From: Zoroaster sp. YZ-2022
Lineage: Eukaryota > Echinodermata > Asteroidea > Forcipulatida > Zoroasteridae
Length of the DNA: 64,000 bases
NCBI GenBank assembly: GCA_029582265.1
Contig: CM055831.1
Location: forward strand, 26,202,526 to 26,266,525
Direction of reading: 5' to 3'
Shown here: piece after piece, positions 1 through 10,597 of the stretch
How the letters are laid out: each line of letters opens with the position of its first letter
Numbering within the stretch: the stretch's first letter is position 1
The notes under the pieces: model-generated
What the model saw: only the letters and a program-made list of their open reading frames with translations
Databases searched by the model: none
What the model was told of the DNA's origin: nothing
Translations under genes and position numbers: made by a program

Positions 1-180
1 ATTGAAGCTATCATGTTATTCAGACTACCCAACCAGATTGATCTGTAGGAAGATTGTTTCAAAAGAATTCAAAGATTGTTATGATTCAAGCCAATAAGAG
101 ACAACATTTTCATGACCATGAGATCAAGTTAGAATATTAATATAATCACACAAGGTTTCATGACCCCACATCTCCCTAGC

Positions 181-386
181 TTAAAGGGGCAGTATCACGA
201 TCAACAGTACATGGAATTGGAGTACTAGTTTTAAATCAACTAATTGAATGAAAATAATAGCCCATATGATAAGGTTATAATTATTATCGTTGCTGCTGCA
301 TAAATGAGCCAGTAATTTTCAGTCACTATATGGTTATCTTAAACTAGGACACCGATTCCATGCCCTTTTGAAAATCTGCTCTGAAC
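181..386. mobile_element. Fold-back MITE, TTAA family, copy 1 (3' end eroded)
   Basis: It begins with TTAAAGGGGCAGTATCAC and has the family landmarks in order: a CATGGAAT motif, an ACTAGTTTTA motif, an AAAATAATA core, a TGCTGCTGCATAAATGA centre, then the mirrored TTTTCAGTCACT, CTTAAACTAGGACAC and ATTCCATGCCC. The two halves are near reverse complements, so the element can fold on itself. The right terminal repeat is missing, because the sequence departs from the family after the CTGCTCTGAAC stretch. It has no coding capacity. TTAA at the end suggests a piggyBac- or Kolobok-type mobiliser, which is inference. Confidence 0.7.
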
Positions 387-1435
387 TCAAAACATGAAAA
401 TTCAATATTGCTTAGGGAATAAAAATTCAATGCATGGTGTTGATGACAGGATAAAGACCGATTGTGTCACGGCCACAGGGATAAAGAACCAGCAAACCAT
501 AGGTAATGTCCTTAATTGCCCATGGCCACAACCCCAGGGGTATTTATCCTGAGGTCAAGACAAAGTGTCACTCTTTTATTCCCATTCATGAATGCTCTCC
601 TGATTTTGTTGTAAAAATATAAAAAACTTTGTTGCAAAAACTGAAACATTTTGCATCCAGAAACACAGATGCAGCTGGTGCATCTCAAATGAACTTACAC
701 AACTGTTTAAAAGGAAGGTACAGCATTGGTAATGACATGAACACAAAATGACCAAATTATTATATGACAGCTAACTTGAAATATAAATTATATCTCAAGT
801 ACTTGCATTAAAAAATGAACAAAATAGAACATTTACTCCAATGTTTTCTGTAAAACTTTTATTTTAATTTTTTCTCAAGACTGGACTCTACATTGAACTG
901 AAACTGGTTGATTCAAGTACATCTTGGTTCAAAGAGAGAAAGCATCCTTGTAGAAGCAGTGATACCAACATTAATACTGGTCTTAAACAACCATGTGATC
1001 ACATCTCAACCAATCAGAATTCCTAAACCTAGTCTAAACTGCCTCTGAGTCATTTATGAATTTTCCAATTTTCAGGCCAACTAAACCAATTCAACTAAAA
1101 CAAAGTCCCTTCTTTCCTGAAGCTAAGTTAATAATTTATGACCTTCTCCCACCATCCTCCTCCAACATTCCCTGCTAATCCCCATCATTTCAAATGAATA
1201 CTCCCCAGTATCATTGTCTTGAGTCATGACTACAGCATTTCTTAAAATTACAAACTACTTCTGACCAGTTGCTGTGCGGGTTTATTTTCAGTGAAAAATC
1301 TGAAAAAATTTCTAGCCATTAATAATTTTGTTTGTCAATGAAACTAAGTTCGGACACCCAAATAAACACCTTTACTCATTGACATTTTGAGAATTAAATG
1401 GCTAGTTTTTTAATTACGGTTGTGTTTGTTTAGCA
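387..1435. other. Non-coding stretch, nothing recognised
   Basis: AT-rich sequence with no open frame of note, no RNA gene and no repeat family that recurs elsewhere in the window. Confidence 0.5.
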
Positions 1436-1866
1436 CAATTAGACCATTGGCAAGTCCCGATGCAACAGCCTATATAGTGACAAGCGCCCGGTCGAAAAGA
1501 CGGCATACCTGGAGAGAGATCGAATGCCTCGTAAACAATGGATATAAATCCCTCTTTACAAATCCCTGGCTGGTACGTCAAAGGAACAGGTCTTGGATAA
1601 AGGGATTACACAAAAATCAACGAAAAGAGTGAACTCGTTCAGTATTTGCAGTGCATTTTGTCCGGGGCCACCGAACCGTGACCCCATGGACTCCGAGAAA
1701 CGATTGCGTATATACAAGTCAGCCGCCACGACGGCATGCCACGTGTGGCGTGTTGACAAGTCTCCCGGTGACACACACAAAAATCGGAATGCGTGTTTAG
1801 ATGCTCTCCAATCCGCTGTCCAAAAAAAAATTGCGTGTATACACGTCCTCCGAAGCGAACTGGTTA
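1436..1866. other. CpG-richer island-like segment, unassigned
   Basis: This ~430-bp stretch is visibly richer in G+C and CpG than its flanks (for example AAGCGCCCGGTCGAAAAGAC near 1481). Short open frames exist on both strands, the longest 92 codons on the plus strand from 1593, but none resembles a known domain. It ends directly against a MITE at 1868. It could be a promoter or first-exon region of a neighbouring gene, or part of an unrecognised transposon; the sequence does not decide. Confidence 0.25.
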
Positions 1867-1867
1867 A

Positions 1868-2091
1868 TTAAAGTGACAATATCATCACGATCAACAGGGC
1901 ATGGAATCTGAGTGCTAGTTTTAGATTAACTCAGTGACTGAAAATAATACTCCACATGATAAGGTCATATTACTGTTGCTGCTGCATAAATGAATCAGTA
2001 ATTTTCAGTCACTGTGTTCATCTTAAACTAGGACACTGATTCCATGCCCTGTTGAAAATCTGCTGTGATCATGGTGATACTGCCCCTTTAA
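1868..2091. mobile_element. Fold-back MITE, TTAA family, full-length copy
   Basis: This is the most complete copy in the window. It runs from TTAA at 1868-1871 to TTAA at 2088-2091, about 224 bp including both. The left arm reads through ATCACGATCAACAGGGCATG and the right arm mirrors it (CATGCCCTGTTGAAAATCTG, then GTGATACTGCCCC). The centre is TGCTGCTGCATAAATGA. The element is nearly palindromic over roughly 90-100 bp per side and encodes no protein. Other copies lie near 181, 10347, 40860 and 41113. Confidence 0.8.
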
Positions 2092-2570
2092 CAAAAATTA
2101 GAGAGAAACAAATATTAGTACAAATTCAATATCTGGAATTTTCATTTTAAAATAAAGTACATTTTACCTGCACTAAATCTATATTACAATGAATTGGTGA
2201 CACATCACAAACCCAAATATTGGTCAATATCAACATTTGAGAATGAAATAATTCACATTTGATCATGTTTATTGTAATAATAAAATGATCTATGATTATA
2301 TTAAGCATAGTTCTATAGCTCCCATAGAGTAAAGAGTCAATGATGTAAGGGTGTAGGGCAATGGGTTAAATGGGACTATGAATTTATCACACTACTCCTA
2401 TGAGGATTGACCACAAACTTATAATAATGCAACTGGATTTAACAACTCCTGACCAATGAGCGCCTGACAATGCTGGGCAGTGGTCAGAGCTTTCTCAGAC
2501 ATTTCAAGGAATTAGCCTCACTGTGTCTCAGTGTTTCAACAAGGGCTTTGGTTATTATTTACAGAGAAGT
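2092..2570. other. Non-coding stretch, nothing recognised
   Basis: AT-rich intergenic sequence. No gene, RNA or recurring repeat could be identified. Confidence 0.4.
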
Positions 2571-2687
2571 CACCTATCAGTCATGAATAATGCAGTTATC
2601 AGCAGTGGTAAAAGTCAGAGAGAAGTTAGTATTTGTATTGTATTAACAAGTGTGAGTATAATCATATAGCAAGGACCTTACTTTATG

Positions 2688-2722
2688 GTATAATCTACAG
2701 GATACTATCCTGTAGATTATAC
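2688..2722. repeat. Near-perfect 35-bp palindrome
   Basis: GTATAATCTACAGGATA and its exact reverse complement are separated by one base, giving 17-bp arms. The right arm can also pair with a second left arm at 2650-2663 (GTGTGAGTATAATC against GATTATACTCACAC at 2715-2728), so two alternative hairpins compete. Unit B keeps the right arm but has two changes in the proximal left arm (CTATGGGATA). Confidence 0.8.
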
Positions 2723-2886
2723 TCACACTTTACAACACAAGCAGGATACAATATTATATACAACATCATGCAACACAGCTGAACTTTCACAATGAAGTTC
2801 AATATGCATACGTCATTGAGTCAAACAATTATGGTACACTGTATTCACTGTGTTCTGTACATATCAGCCAGGTAGACCTATGACCT

Positions 2887-3052
2887 ATAATAATAATATA
2901 ATAATATTTATTTATATGGCGCAAATTCAACTACAAATTTTCAAATGCGCCTAACAAAGAGAACTGTATAATACTAAAAGTTTCTATGATAAGCTAACCT
3001 AAAATGATAAAATATATACATATAATTTATAATATAACATTGTACAGTTTTG

Positions 3053-3084
<32 letters not shown>

Positions 3085-3090
3085 GATGAC
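2887..3090 (-). mobile_element. Reverse-oriented SINE/LINE-tail-like insertion
   Basis: It is present in repeat unit A and absent at the equivalent point of unit B. It opens with a TAA-rich run and ATTTATTTATATGGCGCAAA. On the minus strand this reads as a GCGCCATATAAAT-type 3' end followed by an ATT-rich tail, like the ends of the SINE at 22202 and the LINE relic at 38780. A 29-base A tract lies at 3053-3081. The exact left boundary and the family are uncertain. Confidence 0.4.
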
Positions 3091-3291
3091 TTTGTCACGT
3101 ACTCTACCACGAACTAAACTGTGTTTGTCAAGCGCCATTTTGTTTGGGATCCGCCCTAACGTTACATGGAGCATCATTTGCTCTGTCTTCAACAAGAAAA
3201 ATTGACTTCATTTTGTGTTCAACTGGCTTCAATAAAACAAAGTAAAACCACTGTGAGGTAAGCTAACATTTGTCATGTTTGTTTAGATGTC

Positions 3292-3806
3292 ACCTATCAG
3301 TCATGAATAGTGCAGTTATCAGCAGTGGTAAAAGTCAGAGAGAAGTTAGTATTTGTATTGTATTAACAAGTGTGAGTATAATCATATAGCAAGGACCTTA
3401 CTCTATGGTATAATCTATGGGATACTATCCTGTAGATTATACTCACACTTTACAACACAAGCAGGATACAATATTATATACAACATCATGCAACACAGCT
3501 GAACTTTCACAATGAAGTTCAATATGCATACGTCATTGAGTCAAACAATTATGGTACACTGTATTCACTGTGTACTGTACATATCAGCCAGGTAGACCTA
3601 TGACCTAATGACTTTGTCATGTACTCTACCAGGAACTAAACTTTGTTTGTCAAGCGCCATTTTGTTTGGGATCCGCCCTAAAGTTTCATGTTATATCATA
3701 TTCTCTGCAAGAAAGTAAGAATTGACTTCATTTTGTGTTCAACTGGCTTCAATAAAACAAAGTAAAACCACTGTGAGGTAAGCTAACATTTGTCATGTTT
3801 GTTTAG
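3292..3806 (+). repeat. Tandem segmental repeat, unit B (candidate non-coding first exon inside)
   Basis: This is the second unit of the duplication described for 2571-3291, without the ~200-bp insertion. Near its 3' end, CCACTGTGAGGTAAGC offers a good 5' splice site (GAG|GTAAGC, GT at 3778-3779), and an identical site sits in unit A. A non-coding first exon here could splice to the acceptor TTATAAACAG (AG at 4975-4976) just ahead of the TRIM start codon. This is inference from splice signals only. Confidence 0.6.
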
Positions 3807-4976
3807 ATGTTTGGAGTGACTTCTATGGACAGTGAATATAGTGATTATGATTTTGTTCATCTACTCAGCAGATTGAGTTTTACCATACGGTACTTCCACA
3901 AGGTTGTGGGATCACAAAATCCTGTAATGAATGTTGAACTCAGTTTAGAAATTCTAATTCAGTGTATGATGTATTATAAGACATTGTCTTCTTGTTGAAA
4001 CATATCTATATGATACAAGTTAAATGATAGTTGAGACAAATCAGGTCCACAATACACACTGGAGATTAAAGATGTATCGCTGTGTTTTATCGGCAATTTC
4101 CTTTTAGAAATTAAAAAAATACTTTGAAATTGGAAATTAAAAAAACAACAGTTGTCCGCATCTTGGTATAGCAGTAAGAATTTATGAGGGGACTTAACAT
4201 CGATTAATTTTGGTACATATTTACTGTAAAACCAGGCTTTTTCCTTTCACAAGTAAAATAGCAATGCATAATTGCTGGAAATTGCTGTTAAAATACCAAA
4301 TAACACTGGCGATGCATCTTTATGCAGGAACGTTTGAAAATGTTTGGTAAAATTTGAAGAAAATAAGTTTTGATATGAGATATTTATTTAATATTGATTT
4401 GTTGTTGGTTCACTAAAGTTTTAAGAAATTAAATAAGACATCAACAATTCTTGTATGTATACCAATAGATGAAGTGAAAACCTAATCATTGTAATGAATT
4501 GAGGATGTAACATTCAATTTCGGTTTTAATCATTCTGTCAATATATGTTTAACTGAATTCTTTTGTTAGATGTCTTGTTTAAAGTTCACAACTTTGGTGA
4601 CCCAACACAATTTAAATCTCCAGTATTTTGTCAGGAAGAGTACACAATACATCTTTAATATTAACCTTTAATAGATGACCAAACAAGGCTAAATTATTGG
4701 TATGGAGGGATAAGCACCTCCCAGGAAATGCCTTCCTTTTCGAAATTGACATTGAAATTTGTTTTCATGAGAACATGACAAATAATTTGATACTACAGTA
4801 AATATTGTTAAACAAGATTTATTGAAAAATTGTATCTCAAATGTAATTTGAAGCTTTATTTCTGATAGTCAAGTAACCTTTTAAACACTTGTGACAAACT
4901 TATTGTTGCATTACCTGATGTGAGCCTGATATTGAGTCTGATTTTACATTTCATTCCATACATCATTTATAAACAG
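3807..4976. other. Upstream flank or 5' intron of the TRIM gene
   Basis: No convincing coding sequence. A 63-codon frame at 3807-3998 starts next to a TTTAG but has no recognisable domain and no clear splice partner. The segment ends in an acceptor-like TTTATAAACAG, so it could be an intron in the 5' untranslated region. Confidence 0.35.
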
Positions 4977-4986
4977 ATCTATAGAA

Positions 4987-6274
4987 ATGGCTACTTCTAA
5001 ACCAACATTGGGTTCAGCTCTAGAGAAAATCAGCAAGGATCATCTTGAGTGCAGTATTTGCAAAGAGGTGTACAGACAACCCAAAATACTGGACTGTGCC
5101 CACAGCTTCTGTGAAAACTGTTTAGATGAATACCACACTACCAAATACAAGGATGCTGTCATGATTCCTTGTCCTTTGTGTCGACGAGAGACACAACTTC
5201 CTACGATGGGTGTTCCAGGCCTCAAGACCAACTTCTATCTAATTGGTCTTGTTGAGGAGATCACATTGCAACAGAAGTTGGTCAGCTCTGGTAATAAGCA
5301 GCTAATTTGTGAGATATGTGAAGAGAATGAGGCTATCCATCGCTGTCTTGACTGTACACAGAACCTCTGTGCAAACTGCTGTAAAAGACACCCCAAAATC
5401 TTTGCATGTTCAAACCATACAATTGCTACTTTGGAGGACTTTATTCAGGGGAAGGTAGCAATAAATGAGACAAAACAAAATCTTCATCCAGAATGCCCAA
5501 TTCATAAAGGTGAAGTGACACGGTTCTACTGTGTAACATGTGACAAGTTGATTTGCCGAGATTGCACTGTCCTAGACCACTGTAAACCACAACATGAGTA
5601 CATTGATTGCAACCAAGCCTCATCCACATATAAACAGTCATTGGCTCAATTCTTTACTCCCCTTGAAGGAGTTCTCAAGAAACTTGAACAATCTCTAGCA
5701 ACAGCCTCAACAATGAAAGACAAACTGGGCATCACAGTTGAAAGAACCATGGCAGAGGTGAAGAACAGAGCTGATGAGATCAGGGCTGAGGTAACAGCTC
5801 AAGAGAGTCGCATCATTGATGAAATCAAAAACCTCCACAAAGATGGTAACAACAAATTGGATGAATATGAGCAAACAGTGAGTGTAATCTCACAACAAAT
5901 ACAGCATTCACTGGAGACTGCCAAAGATGTCACCAACAATTCATCAGATCCTGACTTCCTTGCACTCTATCCCACTATCAGCAAGGACTTGAAATTTCTC
6001 AGCAGTCAAAGTCTTCCCAAAATTGATCACAAGCTTTGTCATCTGAGGTTAAAAGAGAGTCAGAGGGTTGGTGATATCAATCTTGGCAAGGTGGAGCTGC
6101 AGGAACCCAAGTGGGAGCTGTGTGGTAAATTAGGTTCAGGAGAATTTGATGATGCTTGTGATATTGCTGCTTGTCAACCTGGTGATGAGATTGCAGTGGC
6201 AGACTACAGACACAAGACAGTGGTAATCTGCAGCACCAAGGGACATCAGAAAAGAACCATTCAAATACAAGGAG
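4987..6274 (+). CDS. TRIM-NHL-type protein, coding exon 1 (RING, two B-boxes, coiled coil)
   Basis: This is the N-terminal part of a probable RING E3 ubiquitin ligase of the TRIM family, which would move ubiquitin from an E2 enzyme onto bound targets in the cytoplasm. A RING finger is visible as C22-x2-C25, C37-x-H39, C42-x2-C45 and C62-x2-C65. A first B-box uses C108/C111, C120/C123, C128/C131 and H135/H144. A second B-box uses C170/H173, C182/C185, C190/C193 and H198/H203. Residues ~205-325 are a charged, heptad-like coiled coil, the usual TRIM dimerisation region. The beta-propeller-like part starts near 385. The start ATG (AGAAATGGCT) opens directly on the RING, as is normal for the family. 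The exon ends with GGAG|GTAAGT at 6274, phase 1, and joins exon 16067-16686 in frame. No filamin domain is seen, unlike TRIM2/3/71. The specific orthologue is not assigned. Confidence 0.93.
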
Positions 6275-6414
6275 GTAAGTTTCTTATGTACACATTATGC
6301 ATTCAATAGCATGTAGTGTAGTACAGTGCATGCTGTGTAAAAACAAGACTGTGGTGCAGTACATTTCATTTCAAGTAATTTAAAAATTTTACACGTCAAA
6401 TTCACCAATCCATT

Positions 6415-6447
6415 AAAACAAAAACAAAAACAAAAACAAAAAAATTG
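6415..6447. repeat. A-rich microsatellite (AAAAAC)n
   Basis: About five repeats of an AAAAAC-type unit near the 5' end of the intron. Confidence 0.85.
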
Positions 6448-6696
6448 CACAGTATAAAAAATATATAACGAGCGAACAACTGTGAAAAAGAAACAACAGA
6501 CCAAACAAAGACAATACCCGTGTAGGATTGCGAGTGAACTTAAAGAGATATTCTAAACCACTCTACAAATTCATCAGTCCATGTGGCTTATTCAGCCAAT
6601 TTGCAAAAAAAAAACACTGCTGTTTAAGTATGTAAATGCAACACCATATGAATTTCTCTCTGCTTATTTTGCATCAGTACATAGATTATTATCAAA

Positions 6697-7754
6697 ATGA
6701 TCTTGGCATCTGACCAGTTTAAAGTTACTCTGAATAAAAGCAAATAACTCATTGACATACCCTATGCATTGACAGACCAAATGATCATGGCATCTGACCA
6801 GTTTAAAGTTACTCTGAATAAAAGCAAACAACTCATTGACATACCTATGAATTGACAGACCAAATGATCATGGCATCTGACCAGTTTAAAGTTACTCTGA
6901 ATAAAAGCAAACAACTAATTGACATACCCTATGAATTGGCAGACCAAATGATCATGGCATCTGACCAGTTTAAAGTTACTCTGAATAAAAGCAAACAACT
7001 AATTGACATACCCTATGAATTGGCAGACCAAATGATCATGGCATCTGACCAGTTTAAAGTTACTCTGAATAAAAGCAAACAACTAATTGACATACCCTAT
7101 GAATTGGCAGACCAAATGATCATGGCATCTGACCAGTTTAAAGTTACTCTGAATAAAAGCAAACAACTAATTGACATACCCTATGAATTGGCAGACCAAA
7201 TGATCATGGCATCTGACCAGTTTAAAGTTACTCTGAATAAAAGCAAACAACTCATTGACATACCCTATGAATTGACAGACCAAATGATCATGGCATCTGA
7301 CCAGTTTAAAGTTACTCTGAATAAAAGCAAACAACTAATTGACATACCCTATGAATTGGCAGACCAAATGATCATGGCATCTGACCAGTTTAAAGTTACT
7401 CTGAATAAAAGCAAACAACTCATTGACATACCCTATGAATTGGCAGACCAAATGATCATGGCATCTGACCAGTTTAAAGTTACTCTGAATAAAAGCAAAC
7501 AACTAATTGACATACCCTATGAATTGGCAGACCAAATGATCTTGGCATCTGACCAGTTTAAAGTTACTCTGAATAAAAGCAAATAACTCATTGACATACC
7601 CTATGAATTGGCAGACCAAATGATCATGGCATCTGACCAGTTTAAAGTTACTCTGAATAAAAGCAAACAACTAATTGACATACCCTATGAATTGGCAGAC
7701 CAAATGATCATGGCATCTGACCAGTTTAAAGTTACTCTAAATAAAAGCAAACAA
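6697..7754 (+). repeat. 84-bp minisatellite, about 12.6 units
   Basis: The unit holds ATGATCATGGCATCTGACCA, CTGAATAAAAGCAAACAACT and TTGACATACCCTATGAATTG in that order, with 84-bp spacing (ATGATC at 6697 and 6781). Copies differ at only a few sites (for example CTAATT or CTCATT, GCAGAC or ACAGAC), and one unit has a 1-bp deletion (ATACCTATGA near 6841). Because 84 is divisible by three, one plus-strand frame stays open for nine units (6852-7586). The array lies wholly inside an intron, and the first and tenth units carry a stop (AAATAACTC), so it is treated as non-coding. Confidence 0.95.
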
Positions 7755-7802
7755 AAGAGTACACAAATAACCTTAACAATTACCTCCCTGGTAATTTCCC
7801 AT

Positions 7803-7910
7803 GTCAAATCATCCATTAGATGGTCAAATTATCCTTTGAATGGTCAAATTATCCATTGAATGGTCAAATTATCCATTGAATGGTCAAATTATCCATTGAA
7901 TGGTCAAATT
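7803..7910. repeat. 20-bp minisatellite, about 5.5 units
   Basis: The unit TGGTCAAATTATCCATTGAA is repeated head to tail just downstream of the 84-bp array. The leftmost units are slightly diverged. Confidence 0.93.
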
Positions 7911-8721
7911 TGTCCCTATATTGATGGAAAATCATGACAGATGTTCATGTGTATCAGTAAACTGAGCATTAATTGCAGGTATACAATGTACACATACACA
8001 TAATCTTGATAAGTTTGTTTTCCATCACTTACACCACACGCTATGCTGCATTGCCACGATGTAAACAAAGATTGACATCGGACTTTCCTGATTTTGAGAT
8101 GCCTTCTAAACATGCTAAATAAGGATATCCTGTACATGTATGTCATGTTGGCTTTAGATTATGATTTTTTAGGACATGATTTTGGCCGTACTAAAATAAT
8201 CTTACATTATAAGAGCATAACTCTCAGGCCACCTCTCTTGTGTTTGTCATAAGTGTTTGCCGGTACCTCTGGGTTCCCTGGCTCCAGATGTTACCCCCGG
8301 TGGCTCGTCATGGCTGCCCTTAGAAATCCCCATTGTTTCTGTGGAAGAGGGGAAAAGGTTGTTTCAGCATTTTTCCCAATCTTTTCTGCCATGCTGCGGC
8401 TGCAGTCCGCACTGTTACATTACCCGAACCCGAATCTGAACCTGACCCTGAACCTGTGCCCGCTGTCTGCGTGTGTTTCCTCATGTGACACTGTCTGGCA
8501 CATGTTGCATAATGCAATACGTCATCCACTGCTGTATCTCCAACATCGAACATCCGTTTACGTCAGAAAAATATATCGCAAATGTTGGTAAAATACTACA
8601 AAGGCTTATGACAGTTTCATTCGGGTATCTGGATACCTGGATACCCGGCACAGCCCTAGCTATGAAACAATTATATTAGGAGTTTCTATTTCAGCAAACC
8701 TTTAAAGTAATTAACCGTGAG
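7911..8721. other. Intron interior, nothing recognised
   Basis: Overlapping short frames occur near 8250-8680 in a moderately GC-rich patch, but none shows a domain or splice signals that would make it an exon. Confidence 0.4.
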
Positions 8722-8739
8722 TTAAAGATACACACCGCC
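8722..8739 (+). repeat. Terminal-repeat-like end, TTAAAGATACACACCGCC
   Basis: This 18-mer has a 17/18 reverse-complement partner at 15519-15536. Both have TTAA at the outer end, as expected for transposon ends with TTAA target duplications. No transposase is visible between them. Similarity stops after 18 bp. Confidence 0.5.
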
Positions 8740-10346
8740 TTTGTCGCGCGAAATTGGGCGATAAAAAACGCCCCTCAACATTTCATTGTTTTACATACAT
8801 GGTTGGAAAGATCTTTCAAAAGTAGGATATAATTGTCCACACAAGTCCCCCTGAAAAATGCGTCGTTTTTCTGTTATTGTACAAAAAACAATGTCATGTG
8901 ACTTTCGTGAACCAAAATTTGTCCAGAAAACTCACGAGGACAGAAGTTATAGTCGCACTTTCAGACGTTTAAAAAGTTTATTACTGAACCAAATTCAAGA
9001 AAAATTATTTATTATAATTCATGGATACATGACAAAAGTGAAATGATTTTGAAAAATGGGTGAAAATTGTCAAAATTGACAAAAAGACGAAAGTCTTGGC
9101 ACTTTCCCGAGACACCGGGAACCGAACCAAGACTGTACCAGTACAGCCATAGGCGCCAGCGCGGCAAAGCGCCCGAGGCGTGAGCCTGCTCGTTAGGCCA
9201 TAAATATACGAACACTTTTTGCATGGAAGCGTAAAGCAGGGTCTCGACCACTGGTGCTTTTCGTGTCTGGTATTTTTAATTATGATACTGCCAGCGAGTT
9301 TAGTTTTGGAAACAACAATAACGTATTTATTTGGAACATCGTCACTGCCCCTTCATCGTATCAACGCCAATAAAAAGTGACAAAAACTGTTCAGTTTGGA
9401 AGGCCAGAACGCTAAAATTTCGACCGAGTGGGCTGGGCGAAGAAAGGCTCACCGTCTACTGCAAAACGACGCATGCCTGGCGACCATTGACGGGCCAGCC
9501 AACCTCAAATGATGGCAAACACTCAGGGATTTGATTGTTGAACGTGATGGTGACCATGATGATACCATGATGATACTATGAATAATGTCGCATTTGTAGG
9601 ATTATTGTTGGACAGGTAAGAGTAATAAAAGAGAAATATTGTTTGATAATATGATCGTAGGGCTTTTTGTGTGGCTGTAGGCTGTGCTGAACTCTTATGA
9701 TGAATTTCTGTTAGCCATCACTTTATTTGTGATAATTCCTGTAGCCAAGGCTCAATGATATTGTGATGATGTTTACAATACAGACATGATAATTATGAAT
9801 ATGAGATATAGTTTAGAAAACAGAACAATTTCCAGTGAATTAGTTGTAATTTCCACCATCAATGCCCGGGTATTTTATGGTCAAAAAGGGTCATGGTGAA
9901 AATTCAAACATAGATTCGAGGAAATAGCATCAGGTACCATTATTCCCCACGAGTACGAGTACGATTTATATTTAAATGGATTTTTAATATACACCATGTC
10001 CGCCATCATATCCACCATTATTTCATTAACTGTTATGTTTTGTTTTATAGGTATGAAAAAACATCACTGCCAGTATTTTTACTTGCATCAACACCATGAG
10101 TTCAGCCTGATTCCATTTTCAGTATTCACAGCTACAAAGCATTGCCAAGGTAGAGTAAATCTTGGATTGATTCAGATATGTTTTTTATACCATAATTTTT
10201 GTGTATAGAAAACTTAGTTGATGTAAATATTTGTTTTTCTATCAAACAAAATCAGATTTACAGAAACAATTTCTCATTTAGAAAAAAATTAAGTTGTGCA
10301 TTTAGGTTTTCCCCCTTGTACAATGCTTAATGTTAACTTGTCCATA
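8740..10346. other. Intron interior, no gene recognised
   Basis: AT-rich, with a short GC-rich patch around 9100-9190 (GGCGCCAGCGCGGCAAAGCG). That patch could belong to whatever element begins at 8722. No coding exon, RNA gene or tandem array was identified. Confidence 0.35.
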
Positions 10347-10565
10347 TTAGCGGGACAATATCACGATCAGAGCAGACTTTCAACAGGGCATGGAATTGGT
10401 CTCCTAGTTTAAGATGAACACAGTGACTGAAACTTACTGGCTCATTTATGCAGCAGCAATGATAATATGACCTTATCATGTGGGATATTATTTTCAGTCA
10501 CAGAGATAATCTAATACTAGCACTCCGATTCCATGCCCTGTTGATCATGACCGTTGTCCTCTTAA
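10347..10565. mobile_element. Fold-back MITE, TTAA family, copy 3
   Basis: Left end TTAGCGGGACAATATCACGA, a mutated form of the family terminus. The right end is GTTGTCCTCTTAA, with TTAA at 10562-10565. The arms carry CAGACTTTCAACAGGGCATG and CATGCCCTGTTGATCATGAC, and the centre holds TTTATGCAGCAGCAATGATA. It is inverted relative to the copies at 181 and 1868, though the near palindrome makes orientation almost meaningless. Confidence 0.8.
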
Positions 10566-10597
10566 AGGGAAAGAACAACATTGGTTATAATTTGAAG

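Larger units (their letters stand above)
2571..3291 (+). repeat. Tandem segmental repeat, unit A
   Basis: This unit is followed directly by a shorter version at 3292-3806. Both begin CACCTATCAGTCATGAATA and end in the same stretch, which includes GGTAAGCTAACATTTG and CATGTTTGTTTAGATGT. Unit A carries about 200 bp (2887-3090) that unit B lacks, so an element appears to have inserted after duplication, or been lost from B. Part of the unit (around 2765-2850) recurs at the far end of the window (63920-64000), so at least that part is a dispersed repeat. Both units contain AAGCGCCATTTTGTTTGGGA, which includes a YY1-like CGCCATTTT motif. Confidence 0.8.

Noticed and set aside
3807..3998. 63-codon frame starting right after a TTTAG
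   Set aside because: The only nearby donor (3778) would leave a 28-base intron, too short, and the product has no recognisable feature.
6852..7586. 244-codon open frame with a 28-residue repeat
   Set aside because: It lies inside the TRIM intron, begins and ends within the minisatellite, has stops in the first and tenth units, and exists because the 84-bp period is divisible by three.
8253..8679. Overlapping short frames in a moderately GC-rich intron patch
   Set aside because: No domain, no splice signals, and open in several frames at once.
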